The notes beneath the pieces were generated by a model, which was not told the DNA's origin, did not search any database, and saw nothing but the letters and a program-made list of their open reading frames with translations. Below, piece after piece: positions 20,150-29,101 of a DNA stretch of 64,000 nt (position 1 is its first letter; every line of letters begins with the position of its first letter). A program made the position numbers and the translations under genes. The stretch is taken from positions 1,019,415 to 1,083,414 of the forward strand of contig NZ_CP118480.1 in the NCBI RefSeq assembly GCF_030450055.1. Reading direction: 5' to 3'. Origin of the DNA: Gallaecimonas kandeliae. Lineage in GTDB: Bacteria > Pseudomonadota > Gammaproteobacteria > Enterobacterales > Gallaecimonadaceae.

Positions 20150-23100
20150 ATGAAGCTCAAGTATAGCGCTGCCTGCTGCCTGCTGGCGTTTTCGGCCCTG
20201 GGTATGGCCTCCCCCCAGCAAGGTTACTACCGGGCCCCAGCCCTGGAAGGCAACACCCTCGTCTTCACCGCCGAAGGGGACCTTTGGGCCCAGCAACTGG
20301 GCGACAAGGAGGCCCGCCGCCTGACGTCCCAGCCGGCCGAGGAAAGAGACGCGGCCTTGTCCCCCGATGGCAGCCAGGTAGCCTTCGTGGCCGACTACGA
20401 GGGGGCCAACGAGCTTTATCTGATGCCGGTCAAGGGCGGTCAGCCCAAGCGGCTGACCTTCGAGAACAGCCAGGTGCGGCTGCAGGGCTGGACGGCGGAC
20501 GGCAAGCTGCTCTACGCCACCGACAACGCCGTCGGCCCCTCCAGCTACTTCGTGCTCAGGGAACTGGATCCCAAGACGCTGCAGAGCCAGGATCTGCCGG
20601 TGGCCGACGCCTCCGAAGGCAGCCTCAGCGCCGACGGCAAGACCCTCTTCTTCACCCGCTTCGGCCTGCAGGTCACAGGGGACCACGCCAAGGTCTACCG
20701 CGGCGGCGCCCAGGGCCAGCTGTGGCGCTACGACATCGGCAGCAACCATGAAGCCGTCCAACTGGCAGAGCCGGGTTCGGCCAGCGAGCCCATGGCCTAC
20801 CAGGGCCGTGTCTATTACGTCTCCGACGCCGACGGCAGCCCCAACCTCTGGTCCATGGCCGGCGACGGTACTGACCGCCGCCAGCTGACCCATTACAGCG
20901 ACTGGCCGGTGCGGTCCCCCGTGCTCAACGAAGGCCGTATCGTCTTCCAGCTGGGGGCCGACCTGGTGATGCTGAGCCTCGACAGCGGCAAGACCCAGAC
21001 CCTGGATATCCAGCTCCAGTCCGACTTCCCCTATCGCCAGCAACGCTGGCTGAAAGATCCACTCAAGTACGCCCGCACCGCCCACCTGGCACCCCAGGGC
21101 GACAAGGCGGTGATCACCGCCCGCGGCCATGTTGCCCTGGCCGGCACCGACGGTTCGCGGCTGGTGGAAGTGGCGGCCCCCGATCACAGCCGCCTGCGTG
21201 ACGCCATCCTCAGCAAGGACGGCCACTTCGTCTATGCTATCAGCGATGCCAGCGGCGAGCAGGAGATCTGGCAGTTCCCCGCCGACGGCAGCGCCGGTGC
21301 CAAGGCCCTGACCCATGACGGCCATACTCTGCGTTGGGATCTGCGCCTGTCCCCTGACGGCCGCTACATCGCCCACAGCGATAACGACGGCAAGCTGTGG
21401 CTGCTGGACCTGCAAAAAGGCAAGAACCGCCTGCTGCTGGACAACGGCAACGGCCTCGGCGCCTTCGGCGATCTGGCCTGGTCCCCCGACAGCCGCTTCC
21501 TGGCTGTAGGCGCCGCCCCCGTCGGCAAGCAAAGGCCGCAGATCCAGCTGCTGGACATCGACTCCGGCAAGCACCAGCTGCTGACCAGCGACAAGTACGA
21601 GTCCTTCTCGCCGGCCTTCAGCCCCGATGGCCATTGGCTCTATTTCCTGTCCAACCGCCACTTCAATGCCACCCCAGGCGCCCCCTGGGGGGATCGCAAC
21701 ATGGGTCCCATGTTCGACAAGCGTACCCAGATCTTCGCCCTCAGCCTGGACGGCAAGGCCTGTTTCCCCTTCCAGGCCCCCAATGAGCTGCTCAAAGACA
21801 GCAAGGACAGCGCCAAGGATGACAAGGCGGCCAAGGTGCAGATCGATTGGCAGGGCCTGGGCCGGCGCCTCTGGCAGGTGCCGGTGCCCGCCGGCAACTA
21901 CCAGCAGCTCAGCGTCACCAAGGACAGGCTCTACCTGCTGGACAGCAACAACGACGGCGACAGCAGCCTCAAGACGGTGAAGATGGAGCGGCTCTCGCCC
22001 AAGGTGACCACCTTTGCCGGCGACGTGGCCGACTACGCCCTGTCCGGCGACAACCAGAAGCTGTTGGTCCGCAAGGCCAGCAAGCCAGAGGAGATACTGA
22101 TAGTGCCGGCCGGTGCCGAGATGCCCAAGGATCTCAGCCACCAGCAGGTCCAGGCCGGCCAGTGGCAACTGGCCATCAACCCGGTGCAGGAATGGCAGCA
22201 GATGTTCCATGACGCCTGGCTGATGCACCGCGACTCCTTCTACGATCCCAAGATGCACGGCCTGGACTGGAAGGCGGTGAAGCAGCGTTTCGAACCGCTG
22301 CTGCCGCGCCTGGCCGAGCGCCACGACCTCGAGGACATGTTGGGCCAGATGATCAGCGGCCTCGATGCCCTTCACTCCCAGGTCAGGGGCGGTGACATGC
22401 CGAAAGACCAAGAGGCGGCCAGCGCTGCCGTGCTGGGGGCCAAGCTCCGCCAGGGCAAGGACGGCGTGGTCATAGAGCACATCTACGACACCGATCCTGA
22501 ACTGCCAGCCGATGCCGCGCCCCTGGCCAGGCCCGGCGTGGACGCCCAGGAGGGCGACCTCATCCAGGCCATCAACGGCCGCCAGGTGGCGAGCCTGGCG
22601 GACGTCACCGAACTGCTGCGCAACCAGGCCGGCAAGCAGGTGCTGCTGAGCCTCAAGCGGGGCGGCAAGAGCCATCAGACCATCGCCTACCCTGTGGATC
22701 TGCGCACCAACAGCCAGCTGCGCTACCAGGACTGGGTCAACCACAACAGCCAGAAGGTGGCCAAGGCCTCGGGGGGCAAGGTCGGCTACCTGCACCTCTA
22801 CGCCATGGGCAGCGGCGACGTTGAGAGCTTTGCCCGGGACTTCTACGCCAACCTGGACAAGGACGGCCTCATCATAGACGTGCGCCGTAACCGCGGCGGC
22901 AACATCGACTCCTGGATCATCGAGAAACTGCTGCGCCGGGCCTGGATGTTCTGGCAGCCGACCCACGGCGCCATGGACACCAACATGCAGCAGAGCTTCC
23001 GTGGCCACCTGGTGGTGTTGACCGACGAGATGACCTATTCCGACGGCGAGACCTTCTCCGCCGGCATCAAGGCCAACCACATAGCGCCGCTGATCGGCAT

Positions 23101-23401
23101 GCGTACCGCCGGTGCCGGCGTCTGGCTGAGCGGCCGCAACGCCCTCTCCGACGGCGGCATGGCCAGGGTGGCCGAATACCCGCAGTTCGCCGTCGACGGC
23201 CACTGGATAGTGGAAGGCCACGGTGTCGAGCCCGACATCCAGGTGGAAAACCTGCCTCACGCCACCTTTGAAGGCAAAGACGCCCAGCTGGCCGCCGCCC
23301 TTCATTACCTCAAGGAGGAAATGGACAAGGCGCCGGTCAAACCCCTCAAGGGCGAGTCCCTGGCGGGTAAGGCCAGGGCGACGGACGTGATTGCCAAATA
23401 A
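20150..23401 (+). CDS. Exported tricorn-like serine protease (S41 family)
   Basis: The 1083-residue precursor has a signal peptide (to about residue 20) and then TolB/WD40-like propeller blades with repeated SPDG motifs to about residue 660. A PDZ domain spans about 760-850, and a C-terminal S41 peptidase domain follows. The likely catalytic residues match tricorn: His742/Ser743 (ALHS), the nucleophile Ser964 in YSDGE, and Glu1022 in the VEGHG stretch. It probably digests peptides or misfolded proteins in the periplasm. It is a single gene with its own terminator. Its final 98 bases of coding sequence plus terminator recur at 26473-26598. Confidence 0.93.
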   Translation: MKLKYSAACCLLAFSALGMASPQQGYYRAPALEGNTLVFTAEGDLWAQQLGDKEARRLTSQPAEERDAALSPDGSQVAFVADYEGANELYLMPVKGGQPKRLTFENSQVRLQGWTADGKLLYATDNAVGPSSYFVLRELDPKTLQSQDLPVADASEGSLSADGKTLFFTRFGLQVTGDHAKVYRGGAQGQLWRYDIGSNHEAVQLAEPGSASEPMAYQGRVYYVSDADGSPNLWSMAGDGTDRRQLTHYSDWPVRSPVLNEGRIVFQLGADLVMLSLDSGKTQTLDIQLQSDFPYRQQRWLKDPLKYARTAHLAPQGDKAVITARGHVALAGTDGSRLVEVAAPDHSRLRDAILSKDGHFVYAISDASGEQEIWQFPADGSAGAKALTHDGHTLRWDLRLSPDGRYIAHSDNDGKLWLLDLQKGKNRLLLDNGNGLGAFGDLAWSPDSRFLAVGAAPVGKQRPQIQLLDIDSGKHQLLTSDKYESFSPAFSPDGHWLYFLSNRHFNATPGAPWGDRNMGPMFDKRTQIFALSLDGKACFPFQAPNELLKDSKDSAKDDKAAKVQIDWQGLGRRLWQVPVPAGNYQQLSVTKDRLYLLDSNNDGDSSLKTVKMERLSPKVTTFAGDVADYALSGDNQKLLVRKASKPEEILIVPAGAEMPKDLSHQQVQAGQWQLAINPVQEWQQMFHDAWLMHRDSFYDPKMHGLDWKAVKQRFEPLLPRLAERHDLEDMLGQMISGLDALHSQVRGGDMPKDQEAASAAVLGAKLRQGKDGVVIEHIYDTDPELPADAAPLARPGVDAQEGDLIQAINGRQVASLADVTELLRNQAGKQVLLSLKRGGKSHQTIAYPVDLRTNSQLRYQDWVNHNSQKVAKASGGKVGYLHLYAMGSGDVESFARDFYANLDKDGLIIDVRRNRGGNIDSWIIEKLLRRAWMFWQPTHGAMDTNMQQSFRGHLVVLTDEMTYSDGETFSAGIKANHIAPLIGMRTAGAGVWLSGRNALSDGGMARVAEYPQFAVDGHWIVEGHGVEPDIQVENLPHATFEGKDAQLAAALHYLKEEMDKAPVKPLKGESLAGKARATDVIAK

Positions 23402-23428
23402 AGGAAAGGCGCCGCAAGGCGCCTTTTT
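23303..23428. repeat. Direct repeat, copy 1 (protease 3' end plus terminator)
   Basis: These 126 bases, the last codons of the tricorn-like gene and its terminator, match 26473-26598 without gaps. Six differences give about 95% identity. The pair brackets the island with the deaminase-like and hydrolase genes. Confidence 0.95.
23405..23428 (+). terminator. Rho-independent terminator after the tricorn-like gene
   Basis: The stem AAGGCGCC/GGCGCCTT with a GCAA-type loop and five T lies 4 bases past the stop codon. Confidence 0.85.
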
Positions 23429-23534
23429 CATATGCGTCTTGGGCTTATAAGGAGCGCCTTGAATACACTAGCCCCTGTAGTTCCCTTTACCGGCGGCCCA
23501 TCCTGAACAGGCTGAAATTCACTGAGGAGGATTT

Positions 23535-24038
23535 ATGCTGACGGAGCAGCAAGCCGAGCAGGTACTGCTGAACATGCGGATGGCCATCAACGGCGTGGTC
23601 ACCAAGACCAAGCGCTTCAACCCCGACGCCCACAACATCTGCTTCATCAACCTGGAGATGCGAAACGGCAACGAGCTTGTCTATTACTCCTTCTCCAACA
23701 TGAGCAAGGTCTCGTCTTTGCGCCAGTCGAAGTTGGTGGCCATGGGCTATGAACTGGTGCCGGACGTCACCGACCATCTCAAGTTCTGGGCCTGCGGCGG
23801 CATGGGCCAATACCATACGGAGCCGCGCTTGGTGAACTATGTCTTCTGCCGGCCTGGGCACCTGGAGAATATCCGCAAGGCCCTGATCGTCACCGAGATC
23901 GACTGCTGCGGCAGTTGCCTGAACAACACTATCCAACCCTTCATCGACCAGTATCCGGACATCGACTTCTACACCCAGGAACACGGCGCCGTACCGTCAC
24001 AGGGGGTCAGCCCCAGCTTTCAGCACTTCACGGTATGA
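23535..24038 (+). CDS. Deaminase-superfamily-like protein (zinc motif HxE...CxxC), function unknown
   Basis: I do not recognise a named family. The 167-residue protein has the architecture of the cytidine deaminase fold. Two strands lie around NICFINLEMRNGNELVYYSF (34-53). A helix starts with His94-Thr-Glu96 (one zinc ligand and the proton shuttle). A strand then leads to Cys124-Cys125-Gly-Ser-Cys128 (two zinc ligands), followed by a helix and the strand DIDFYTQEH. No signal peptide or trafficking domain is visible. GAGGAGGA precedes the ATG. It is the first gene inside the repeat-bounded island. It could be a free-standing base, nucleotide or nucleic-acid deaminase; the substrate cannot be read. 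Confidence 0.6.
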   Translation: MLTEQQAEQVLLNMRMAINGVVTKTKRFNPDAHNICFINLEMRNGNELVYYSFSNMSKVSSLRQSKLVAMGYELVPDVTDHLKFWACGGMGQYHTEPRLVNYVFCRPGHLENIRKALIVTEIDCCGSCLNNTIQPFIDQYPDIDFYTQEHGAVPSQGVSPSFQHFTV

Positions 24039-24062
24039 AAAAGGCGCCTTAGGGCGCCTTTT
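24037..24062. terminator. Bidirectional terminator between convergent genes
   Basis: GAAAAAGGCGCC and GGCGCCTTTTG flank a TTAG loop. It sits exactly between the stop codons of the deaminase-like gene and the minus-strand gene ending at 24064. Confidence 0.75.
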
Positions 24063-24063
24063 G

Positions 24064-24927
24064 TTAGCGGGGTAAGGCCAGGGTCTTGACCCGGGTGCCG
24101 GTGATCACCTTCTCGAAATCTGACTTGGCCCTGTCCAGCCAATACTGGTCGCAGTCGGGCAGCATGCGATTTAGACTAAATTGGATAACCAGCTGATATT
24201 GCGTCCCTAAAGGCGTGCAGTAATAGATGTACTGAGGAATTACCCCGTGATGGGACCACCAGAAGCGCACCCAGTCCAGGCCGTTGTGGCGTACGACGTC
24301 GTAGTCCTTGGGGACGTGCATCTTTTGTGCGTTGGTCTTTATCTCGATATCGTCGCCGTAATCCTCCATCACCAGGGCCAGGTGGTCACTGTCGACGGTG
24401 CCGTCGAGGAGGCTTTGGTAGTAGGCGTCCACCTTGTCCTGGGCTGAGAGGTGCTCGCGGGTGGCGAAGAAGGCGATGGCTTTTTGCCGCCGGTGCCAGT
24501 TGTGGCCGCCCACGTCGTCCACATAACGGAAGTAGTCCCACCTCAGGTAGTCGATCAGTGCCCGGCTGTCGGGGGCTGCCAGCGGCGCCTTGAGCTCCTC
24601 TATCTTCCAACTGGCGGTGACGAAGGCGAAGGGCTCGAGCTGGTAGGGATACCATCTGGGCTGGCGGTATCGCCAGAGCGCCACCTCCAGGTCGACGAAG
24701 CGGTGGCCTGTGCGCCATTCCCTGGCGGTCTCCGGGGCGTTGTTGTCGAAATGCGTCAGGTCGACCCGGGCGGGGTATTTACCGGGCGTGCCCTCCATGA
24801 TGCTGCTGGGCTGCAAGACGTCTATGAGATAGGGGCCCGCCCGCGTTTGAAAATGCTCGCAATGCTCGAAATCGGGGCCCCCGTGGGTGCCCCTGCGGAT
24901 CAGGTGGTTCTTCAGTGCGCCGAGCAA
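24064..24927 (-). CDS. Protein of unknown function, partner of the hydrolase gene (287 aa)
   Basis: I do not recognise this family. The protein is soluble in character, with no signal peptide, lipobox or membrane helix. It is unusually rich in Trp, Tyr and His. One stretch runs from EVALWRYRQPRWYPYQLEPF to FRYVDDVGGHNWHRRQK, and another is LDWVRFWWSHHGVIPQYIYY. The ATG lies 3 bases after the stop of the upstream hydrolase gene, so the two form one transcription and translation unit. By position it could be an immunity, chaperone or accessory factor for the hydrolase, but nothing in its own sequence proves that. Confidence 0.7.
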   Translation of the reverse strand: MLGALKNHLIRRGTHGGPDFEHCEHFQTRAGPYLIDVLQPSSIMEGTPGKYPARVDLTHFDNNAPETAREWRTGHRFVDLEVALWRYRQPRWYPYQLEPFAFVTASWKIEELKAPLAAPDSRALIDYLRWDYFRYVDDVGGHNWHRRQKAIAFFATREHLSAQDKVDAYYQSLLDGTVDSDHLALVMEDYGDDIEIKTNAQKMHVPKDYDVVRHNGLDWVRFWWSHHGVIPQYIYYCTPLGTQYQLVIQFSLNRMLPDCDQYWLDRAKSDFEKVITGTRVKTLALPR

Positions 24928-24930
24928 GAC

Positions 24931-26184
24931 CTAGCCTCCTTTGGCCATGTACCTGGCGACAGTTCTCGCCCTGTCGTGGTTGCCGGTCATCAGCAGCTGC
25001 CGATGATAGCTGTCTATCCCTAGGTAGGGAAGGGTGTGGGGGCTGGCCAGGCTGTCGTCGCCCGCCACCAGGCCCATGAATTTGAGGGAGCGCCACAGCC
25101 CAGAGGCGCTGAGATCGTTGCCGCCGGCCAAGTTGGGCACCATGTCGAAGGGGTTGTTGCGGCTGGATACCACTTGGATCATCGCCTGCTGGCAGACAAG
25201 CCGTGCATCCCCCATATTGCAGCCCACGCCGTGCAGACTGACCTTGTGGTGGTTCAAGGGGGTGCCGATGGCCCTGAGGTGGACCCTGACCGCCCTGGCG
25301 AAGATGATGGCCCCTTGGCTGTGGGCCACCCAATGGGTCCGCTGGCCTCGTTGCTGGGCTTCGTTGAGGACGGCAGCCAAATGGTGCACATTGTGGCTGT
25401 AGCCATGGATGCGGCCTGTGGCGCGTTTGTCGTAGCCGCACTCGAGCAGATCCTCGCCGGCGCCGTCGCTGGGATTGTGGAACAGGGTGTAGTCGTCGAA
25501 AGACTGGCCCTTGTAGGCGGTGTCCAGGTGGGTCCCCATTAGCCAGGTGGCCTTGGACAGCTCGTTGAGCATGCCGTTGACGGCGGCGTGGCGGGTTTCA
25601 ACCCTGTGCACCGGCTGGGGGGTGGCGTTATCCCAGTTGTCTATCAGCTTGTTGACGATTTCCCTGTCGGTGTTGCTGCTGTCGAAAGTGGCGTGGCCAT
25701 TGCGCTTGACCCGGTATAGGGCGTTGCGCTCCATATGACTGGCCCCTTCCTTGACGCCCAGCAACTGCTCATCGAAATAGATATCGTCGACGATGATCAC
25801 AGGCGAGGCGACCGCGAATTTCACCAAGTAGTGGTAGCCCCCGAAAGGATACCTGGAGCGGCGCAGCCGCTGGAAGGCGTTCCTACGCTGGACGGACACG
25901 TCGGGGGCGCTGGGGTTCCTGCAGATGGCGATGATCTCTTCGATCACCTTGACGCGGTCAAAGTCGTTGAGGCTGCACAGCATTTGGAAGGCCTGGTGCT
26001 TTAGCTTGAGCCTGCCGCCTAGCCAGGTGGACAGCTTGGCCGGCAACTTCTTGACGCCAAGGGGCCTTTCCTTGTCATTGTCGAACAGCTTCGACAGTTC
26101 TGGGTATTGTGCTGCTTCACTCCAGCTGACCAGGGTATGGGCAGCTAAACTGCGCGTTTGCGCGGGGAGGATCTGACGCGACAT
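24931..26184 (-). CDS. Alpha/beta-hydrolase-like protein with AHSQG nucleophile elbow
   Basis: The 417-residue protein carries a lipase-type nucleophile elbow, VAHSQG, with Ser289. Asp347 in NPFDMVPN and His394 in DSYHRQL are good candidates to complete the triad. Residues 1-130 are basic and unlike the catalytic part. There is no Sec signal peptide, so any export would need a dedicated system. The layout resembles lipase-like type VI effectors in general plan, but no secretion marker is visible and a cytoplasmic esterase is equally possible. It leads a two-gene unit inside the repeat-bounded island. Confidence 0.68.
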   Translation of the reverse strand: MSRQILPAQTRSLAAHTLVSWSEAAQYPELSKLFDNDKERPLGVKKLPAKLSTWLGGRLKLKHQAFQMLCSLNDFDRVKVIEEIIAICRNPSAPDVSVQRRNAFQRLRRSRYPFGGYHYLVKFAVASPVIIVDDIYFDEQLLGVKEGASHMERNALYRVKRNGHATFDSSNTDREIVNKLIDNWDNATPQPVHRVETRHAAVNGMLNELSKATWLMGTHLDTAYKGQSFDDYTLFHNPSDGAGEDLLECGYDKRATGRIHGYSHNVHHLAAVLNEAQQRGQRTHWVAHSQGAIIFARAVRVHLRAIGTPLNHHKVSLHGVGCNMGDARLVCQQAMIQVVSSRNNPFDMVPNLAGGNDLSASGLWRSLKFMGLVAGDDSLASPHTLPYLGIDSYHRQLLMTGNHDRARTVARYMAKGG

Positions 26185-26687
26185 GGCTCTTCCTTGAGAC
26201 TATTCATCCGTGTGGCGACGAATTCTCAGTCAAGTTGGCTAGAGGGAGCCATGGCATATCGGACTTACGCATATAGCGATACGCGAGGGAGGGTGCAGAG
26301 AGGCAAGCTCGGGAATGGCCCGGAATGGATACTTGAATGGGGGACCTAATCACTTGCTGTACCTTAACCTGCCTTCTGTTGGCGTAGCATTGCGTCCGGT
26401 TTGCTCTATCAGCAAAGCTTCTGTTGCGTCGTAGATGGCTCCCGGTGCTTGGCGCTGAGTGGCCGCCTTCTCCATTACCTCAAGCAGGAAATGGAGAAGG
26501 CGCCGGTCAAACCCCTCAAGGGCGAACCCCTGGCGGGTAAGGCCAGGGCGACGGACGTGATTGCCAAGTAAAGCAAAGGCGCCGCAAGGCGCCTTTTTGC
26601 ATCTAGGACCCAAAGCCCCTTTACCGAGAGAGCCTGCCTTATAAAGCAAGGAGTTAATGCCTATTTAAGCTGTTGCGTCTAAAGTGA
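26185..26687. other. Gene-free gap holding the island's right boundary
   Basis: No convincing gene is seen in about 500 bases. Positions 26185-26460 have no match to the flanks. A short open frame (26251-26349, MAYRTYAYSD...) is too small and unsupported to call. Positions 26473-26598 are the second copy of the tricorn-like gene's 3' end. The remaining 89 bases would be the upstream region of the efflux operon. Confidence 0.7.
26473..26598. repeat. Direct repeat, copy 2 (displaced protease 3' end)
   Basis: This is an ungapped match to 23303-23428 with 6 differences in 126. It still reads as the last 32 codons of the protease (HYLKQEMEKAPVK... to the stop), plus the GGCGCC terminator (26575-26598). 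Upstream of 26470 the similarity ends, so it is a gene remnant and not a gene. Confidence 0.93.
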
Positions 26688-26717
26688 ATGGCAAAGAATG
26701 CAACCAGGGAAGATGGT

Positions 26718-28073
26718 TTGAAATTTGTCTTGGGCGGGGCACTGCTGGTGACCCTCGTCAGCGGCTGCACCAGCTACAAACCCTTGCCACTCGCCACGGC
26801 GCCGGCTGCGGCCGACAGCCTGGATGCGCTGGTGGTCGCCGCCACCCCGACGGGCGGCAAGGCCCCCATCGACCTCAAAGACGGCCTGGATCTTAGGGAG
26901 CTGGCTTCCCTGGCGGTACTGAACAACCCGGACCTGGCGGCCACCCGCAGCAGCCTGGGTGTCGCCAAGGCCCAGGCCTTTGCCGCCGGCCTGCTGCCCG
27001 ACCCCCAGTTGAGCCTCAGCCTCGACAATCCCCTCCACGGCGCCGACGGCGTCGTCAAGGCCTACAGCCTGGGTCTGGGCTACAGCCTGTCCGCCCTCCT
27101 GACCAGGGGCGCCAGGGAAGACGCCGCCGGCAGCCATCTGGACAGCGTCCGCTTGGACCTGCTCTGGCGTGAATGGCAGCTGATAAGCGAAGTCCAGTCC
27201 CTGGCCGTGGGCATAGCCCTGCAGCAGCGCCAACTGGATCTCCTGGAGCAGGTCCTTGGCCAATACCGGCAGCGTTATCAAGGCTCCAGCAAAGCGTTGG
27301 CCTTGGGCAACGTCACCTTGACCACGACCGGTACCGACCTGACGGCGCTCCTCGATGTGCTCTCCCAGCGCAGCCAACTGCAACAGCAGCTCAGCCAATC
27401 GCGACACCGCCTGGCATTGCTGCTGGGCCTGTCCCCCTCTGTGGCCATACCCCTGGCGCCGCTGCCTGCCCTGGCGCCCCTCGGTGCCCAAGCGGTGGCG
27501 AAAAGGCGCGGCGAGCTGACCCACCTAAGGCCCGATCTGCAGGCGTTGCAGGCCGGCTATGCCAGCCAGGAGGCGGCGGTGAGGGCGGCCGTACTCAACC
27601 AATTCCCGGGGCTCTCCCTTGGCATCAACAGGGCCAGGGACACCGGCGGCCTGGCGACGGCCGGGCTCTCCATCGGCCTGGACCTGCCGCTCTTTGACGG
27701 CAACCGCGGCGCCATCGCCGTGGAGCGGGCCAGCCGCGAGCAGCTGTGGCACGAATACCAGGCCAGGCTCACCCAGACCGACAACGCCATCAGCCAACTG
27801 GAGGCGCAGCAGGGGCTGCTCGGCGAGCAGCAGCAGGCCCTGGAAAGCTACCTGCCCAAGCTGGCGGCCCTGGTCAACAGGGGGGCCAAGGCCTTCAAGC
27901 GCGGCGACATCGACGCCCTTTCCTACCTGAACATGGAGTCGACCTACACCGCCAAGGAGCTGGAGGCCCTGGGGGTCCTGCAGAGCCGCTGGCAGGCGGA
28001 TCTCGCCCTGCGCACCTTGCTGGCCATGCCCTATGGCCTGCGAAGCACCGAACAACAAAAGGCAAGTCGATGA
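26718..28073 (+). CDS. TolC-family outer-membrane efflux lipoprotein
   Basis: This is the outer-membrane channel of a tripartite efflux system. From the TTG at 26718 the N-terminus is a compact lipoprotein signal peptide with lipobox LVSGC. GGGAAGA lies 7 bases upstream of that TTG. An ATG at 26688 is in frame but adds a charged stretch and has no clear binding site, so it is the alternative. The mature part shows two TolC repeats of long helices (ELASLAVLNNPDLAATRSSL, then ELTHLRPDLQALQAGY). It is the first gene of a three-gene operon; its stop overlaps the adaptor start. Confidence 0.9.
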   Translation: MKFVLGGALLVTLVSGCTSYKPLPLATAPAAADSLDALVVAATPTGGKAPIDLKDGLDLRELASLAVLNNPDLAATRSSLGVAKAQAFAAGLLPDPQLSLSLDNPLHGADGVVKAYSLGLGYSLSALLTRGAREDAAGSHLDSVRLDLLWREWQLISEVQSLAVGIALQQRQLDLLEQVLGQYRQRYQGSSKALALGNVTLTTTGTDLTALLDVLSQRSQLQQQLSQSRHRLALLLGLSPSVAIPLAPLPALAPLGAQAVAKRRGELTHLRPDLQALQAGYASQEAAVRAAVLNQFPGLSLGINRARDTGGLATAGLSIGLDLPLFDGNRGAIAVERASREQLWHEYQARLTQTDNAISQLEAQQGLLGEQQQALESYLPKLAALVNRGAKAFKRGDIDALSYLNMESTYTAKELEALGVLQSRWQADLALRTLLAMPYGLRSTEQQKASR

Positions 28074-29101
28074 TGATCAAGTTTCTCCTGGGCGGCGTCT
28101 TGCTGTGCTGGCTGCCCTTTGCCGCCCTGGCCGAAGAAGCGCAGAGCGTCGCCGTGCAGACGGTGCCCCTGGCGACCCATTCCCTGGCCCACAGCCTGAC
28201 GGCCTACGGGGTCTTGGAGGCCGATCCTGACCAGGTGATCAGCCTCTCCTTGCCCCATGCCGGCCTTATCGAGCGGGTGCAGGTGCGCCTCGGCCAGAAG
28301 GTGGCCAGCGGCGATCCCCTGGTGTCCATCGCCACGGCGCCCCAGGCGCGGATGCAGTACCTGCAGGCCAAGAGCGCCGTGGATTTCGCCCGCCGGGAGT
28401 TCAAGCGGCAGCAACAGCTGTTCTCGGAGCAGTTGGCCACCCAGGCGCAGCTGGACGCGGCCAGGCGCGACCTGGCCGACGCCAAGGCATCCTTCGACGC
28501 CATGAAGAACCGGGGCCAGGGCCTGGCCAGGGAAATACTGCGCGCCCCCATGGACGGCATAGTGACGGCGATGAACGTCTCCCAGGGCCAGCGGGTGGCG
28601 GCCGAGACCAACGCCCTGCTGCTGGCCGCCCAGGACAAGGTGATAGCGCGGCTGGGGATAGAGCCGGAGGACGTGGCCAGCATCCAGGCCGGCATGCCGG
28701 TGCTGGTCAAACCGGTCTTCGCGCCGCAGTTGGCCATCAGCTCCAAGGTGCGGGACGTGCACGCCATGGTCGACCCCACCACCCACTTGGTGGAGGTGCT
28801 GGTGGCCATTCCCGACCCCGAGCGCCATCCCCTGGCGCTGGGCACCCGGGTGGTGGCCACCCTGACCCTGGCCGAGCATGATGCCCTGGCGGTTCCCCCC
28901 TCTGCCGTCCTCAAAGACGACAAGGGCAGCTACCTGTTCCGGGTGGAAGGGGGCAAGGCCAAGCGGGTGGCGGTGACCACCGGCCTTGAGAGCCGCGACT
29001 ATGTGGAAGTGGCCGGCGACCTGGCGGCGGGACAGCCCATAGTCGTCAGCGGCAATTACGAGCTGAGTGACGGCATGGCCATCAGGGAGGCCAAGCCGTG
29101 A
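28070..29101 (+). CDS. Efflux RND transporter periplasmic adaptor subunit
   Basis: The 343-residue membrane-fusion protein has a cleavable signal peptide (to about LAEEA, residue 20). A biotinyl-lipoyl-like half motif follows at about 60-90 (AGLIERVQVRLGQKVASGDPLV), then a coiled-coil hairpin at about 95-145. The second lipoyl half is ILRAPMDGIVTAMNVSQGQRV, followed by beta-barrel and membrane-proximal domains. It bridges the outer-membrane factor and the RND pump. It overlaps both neighbours by 4 bases. Confidence 0.93.
   Translation: MMIKFLLGGVLLCWLPFAALAEEAQSVAVQTVPLATHSLAHSLTAYGVLEADPDQVISLSLPHAGLIERVQVRLGQKVASGDPLVSIATAPQARMQYLQAKSAVDFARREFKRQQQLFSEQLATQAQLDAARRDLADAKASFDAMKNRGQGLAREILRAPMDGIVTAMNVSQGQRVAAETNALLLAAQDKVIARLGIEPEDVASIQAGMPVLVKPVFAPQLAISSKVRDVHAMVDPTTHLVEVLVAIPDPERHPLALGTRVVATLTLAEHDALAVPPSAVLKDDKGSYLFRVEGGKAKRVAVTTGLESRDYVEVAGDLAAGQPIVVSGNYELSDGMAIREAKP

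Noticed and set aside
20051-23431. 1126-codon open frame on the minus strand across the whole tricorn-like gene
   Set aside because: It is an antisense shadow caused by high GC and codon bias. Its translation is rich in Gly, Val, Leu, His and Gln without domains, while the plus strand has a complete protease.
26158-26349. 63-codon frame beside the hydrolase gene start
   Set aside because: It begins on the opposite strand within the start of the hydrolase gene, has no binding site and no recognisable product.
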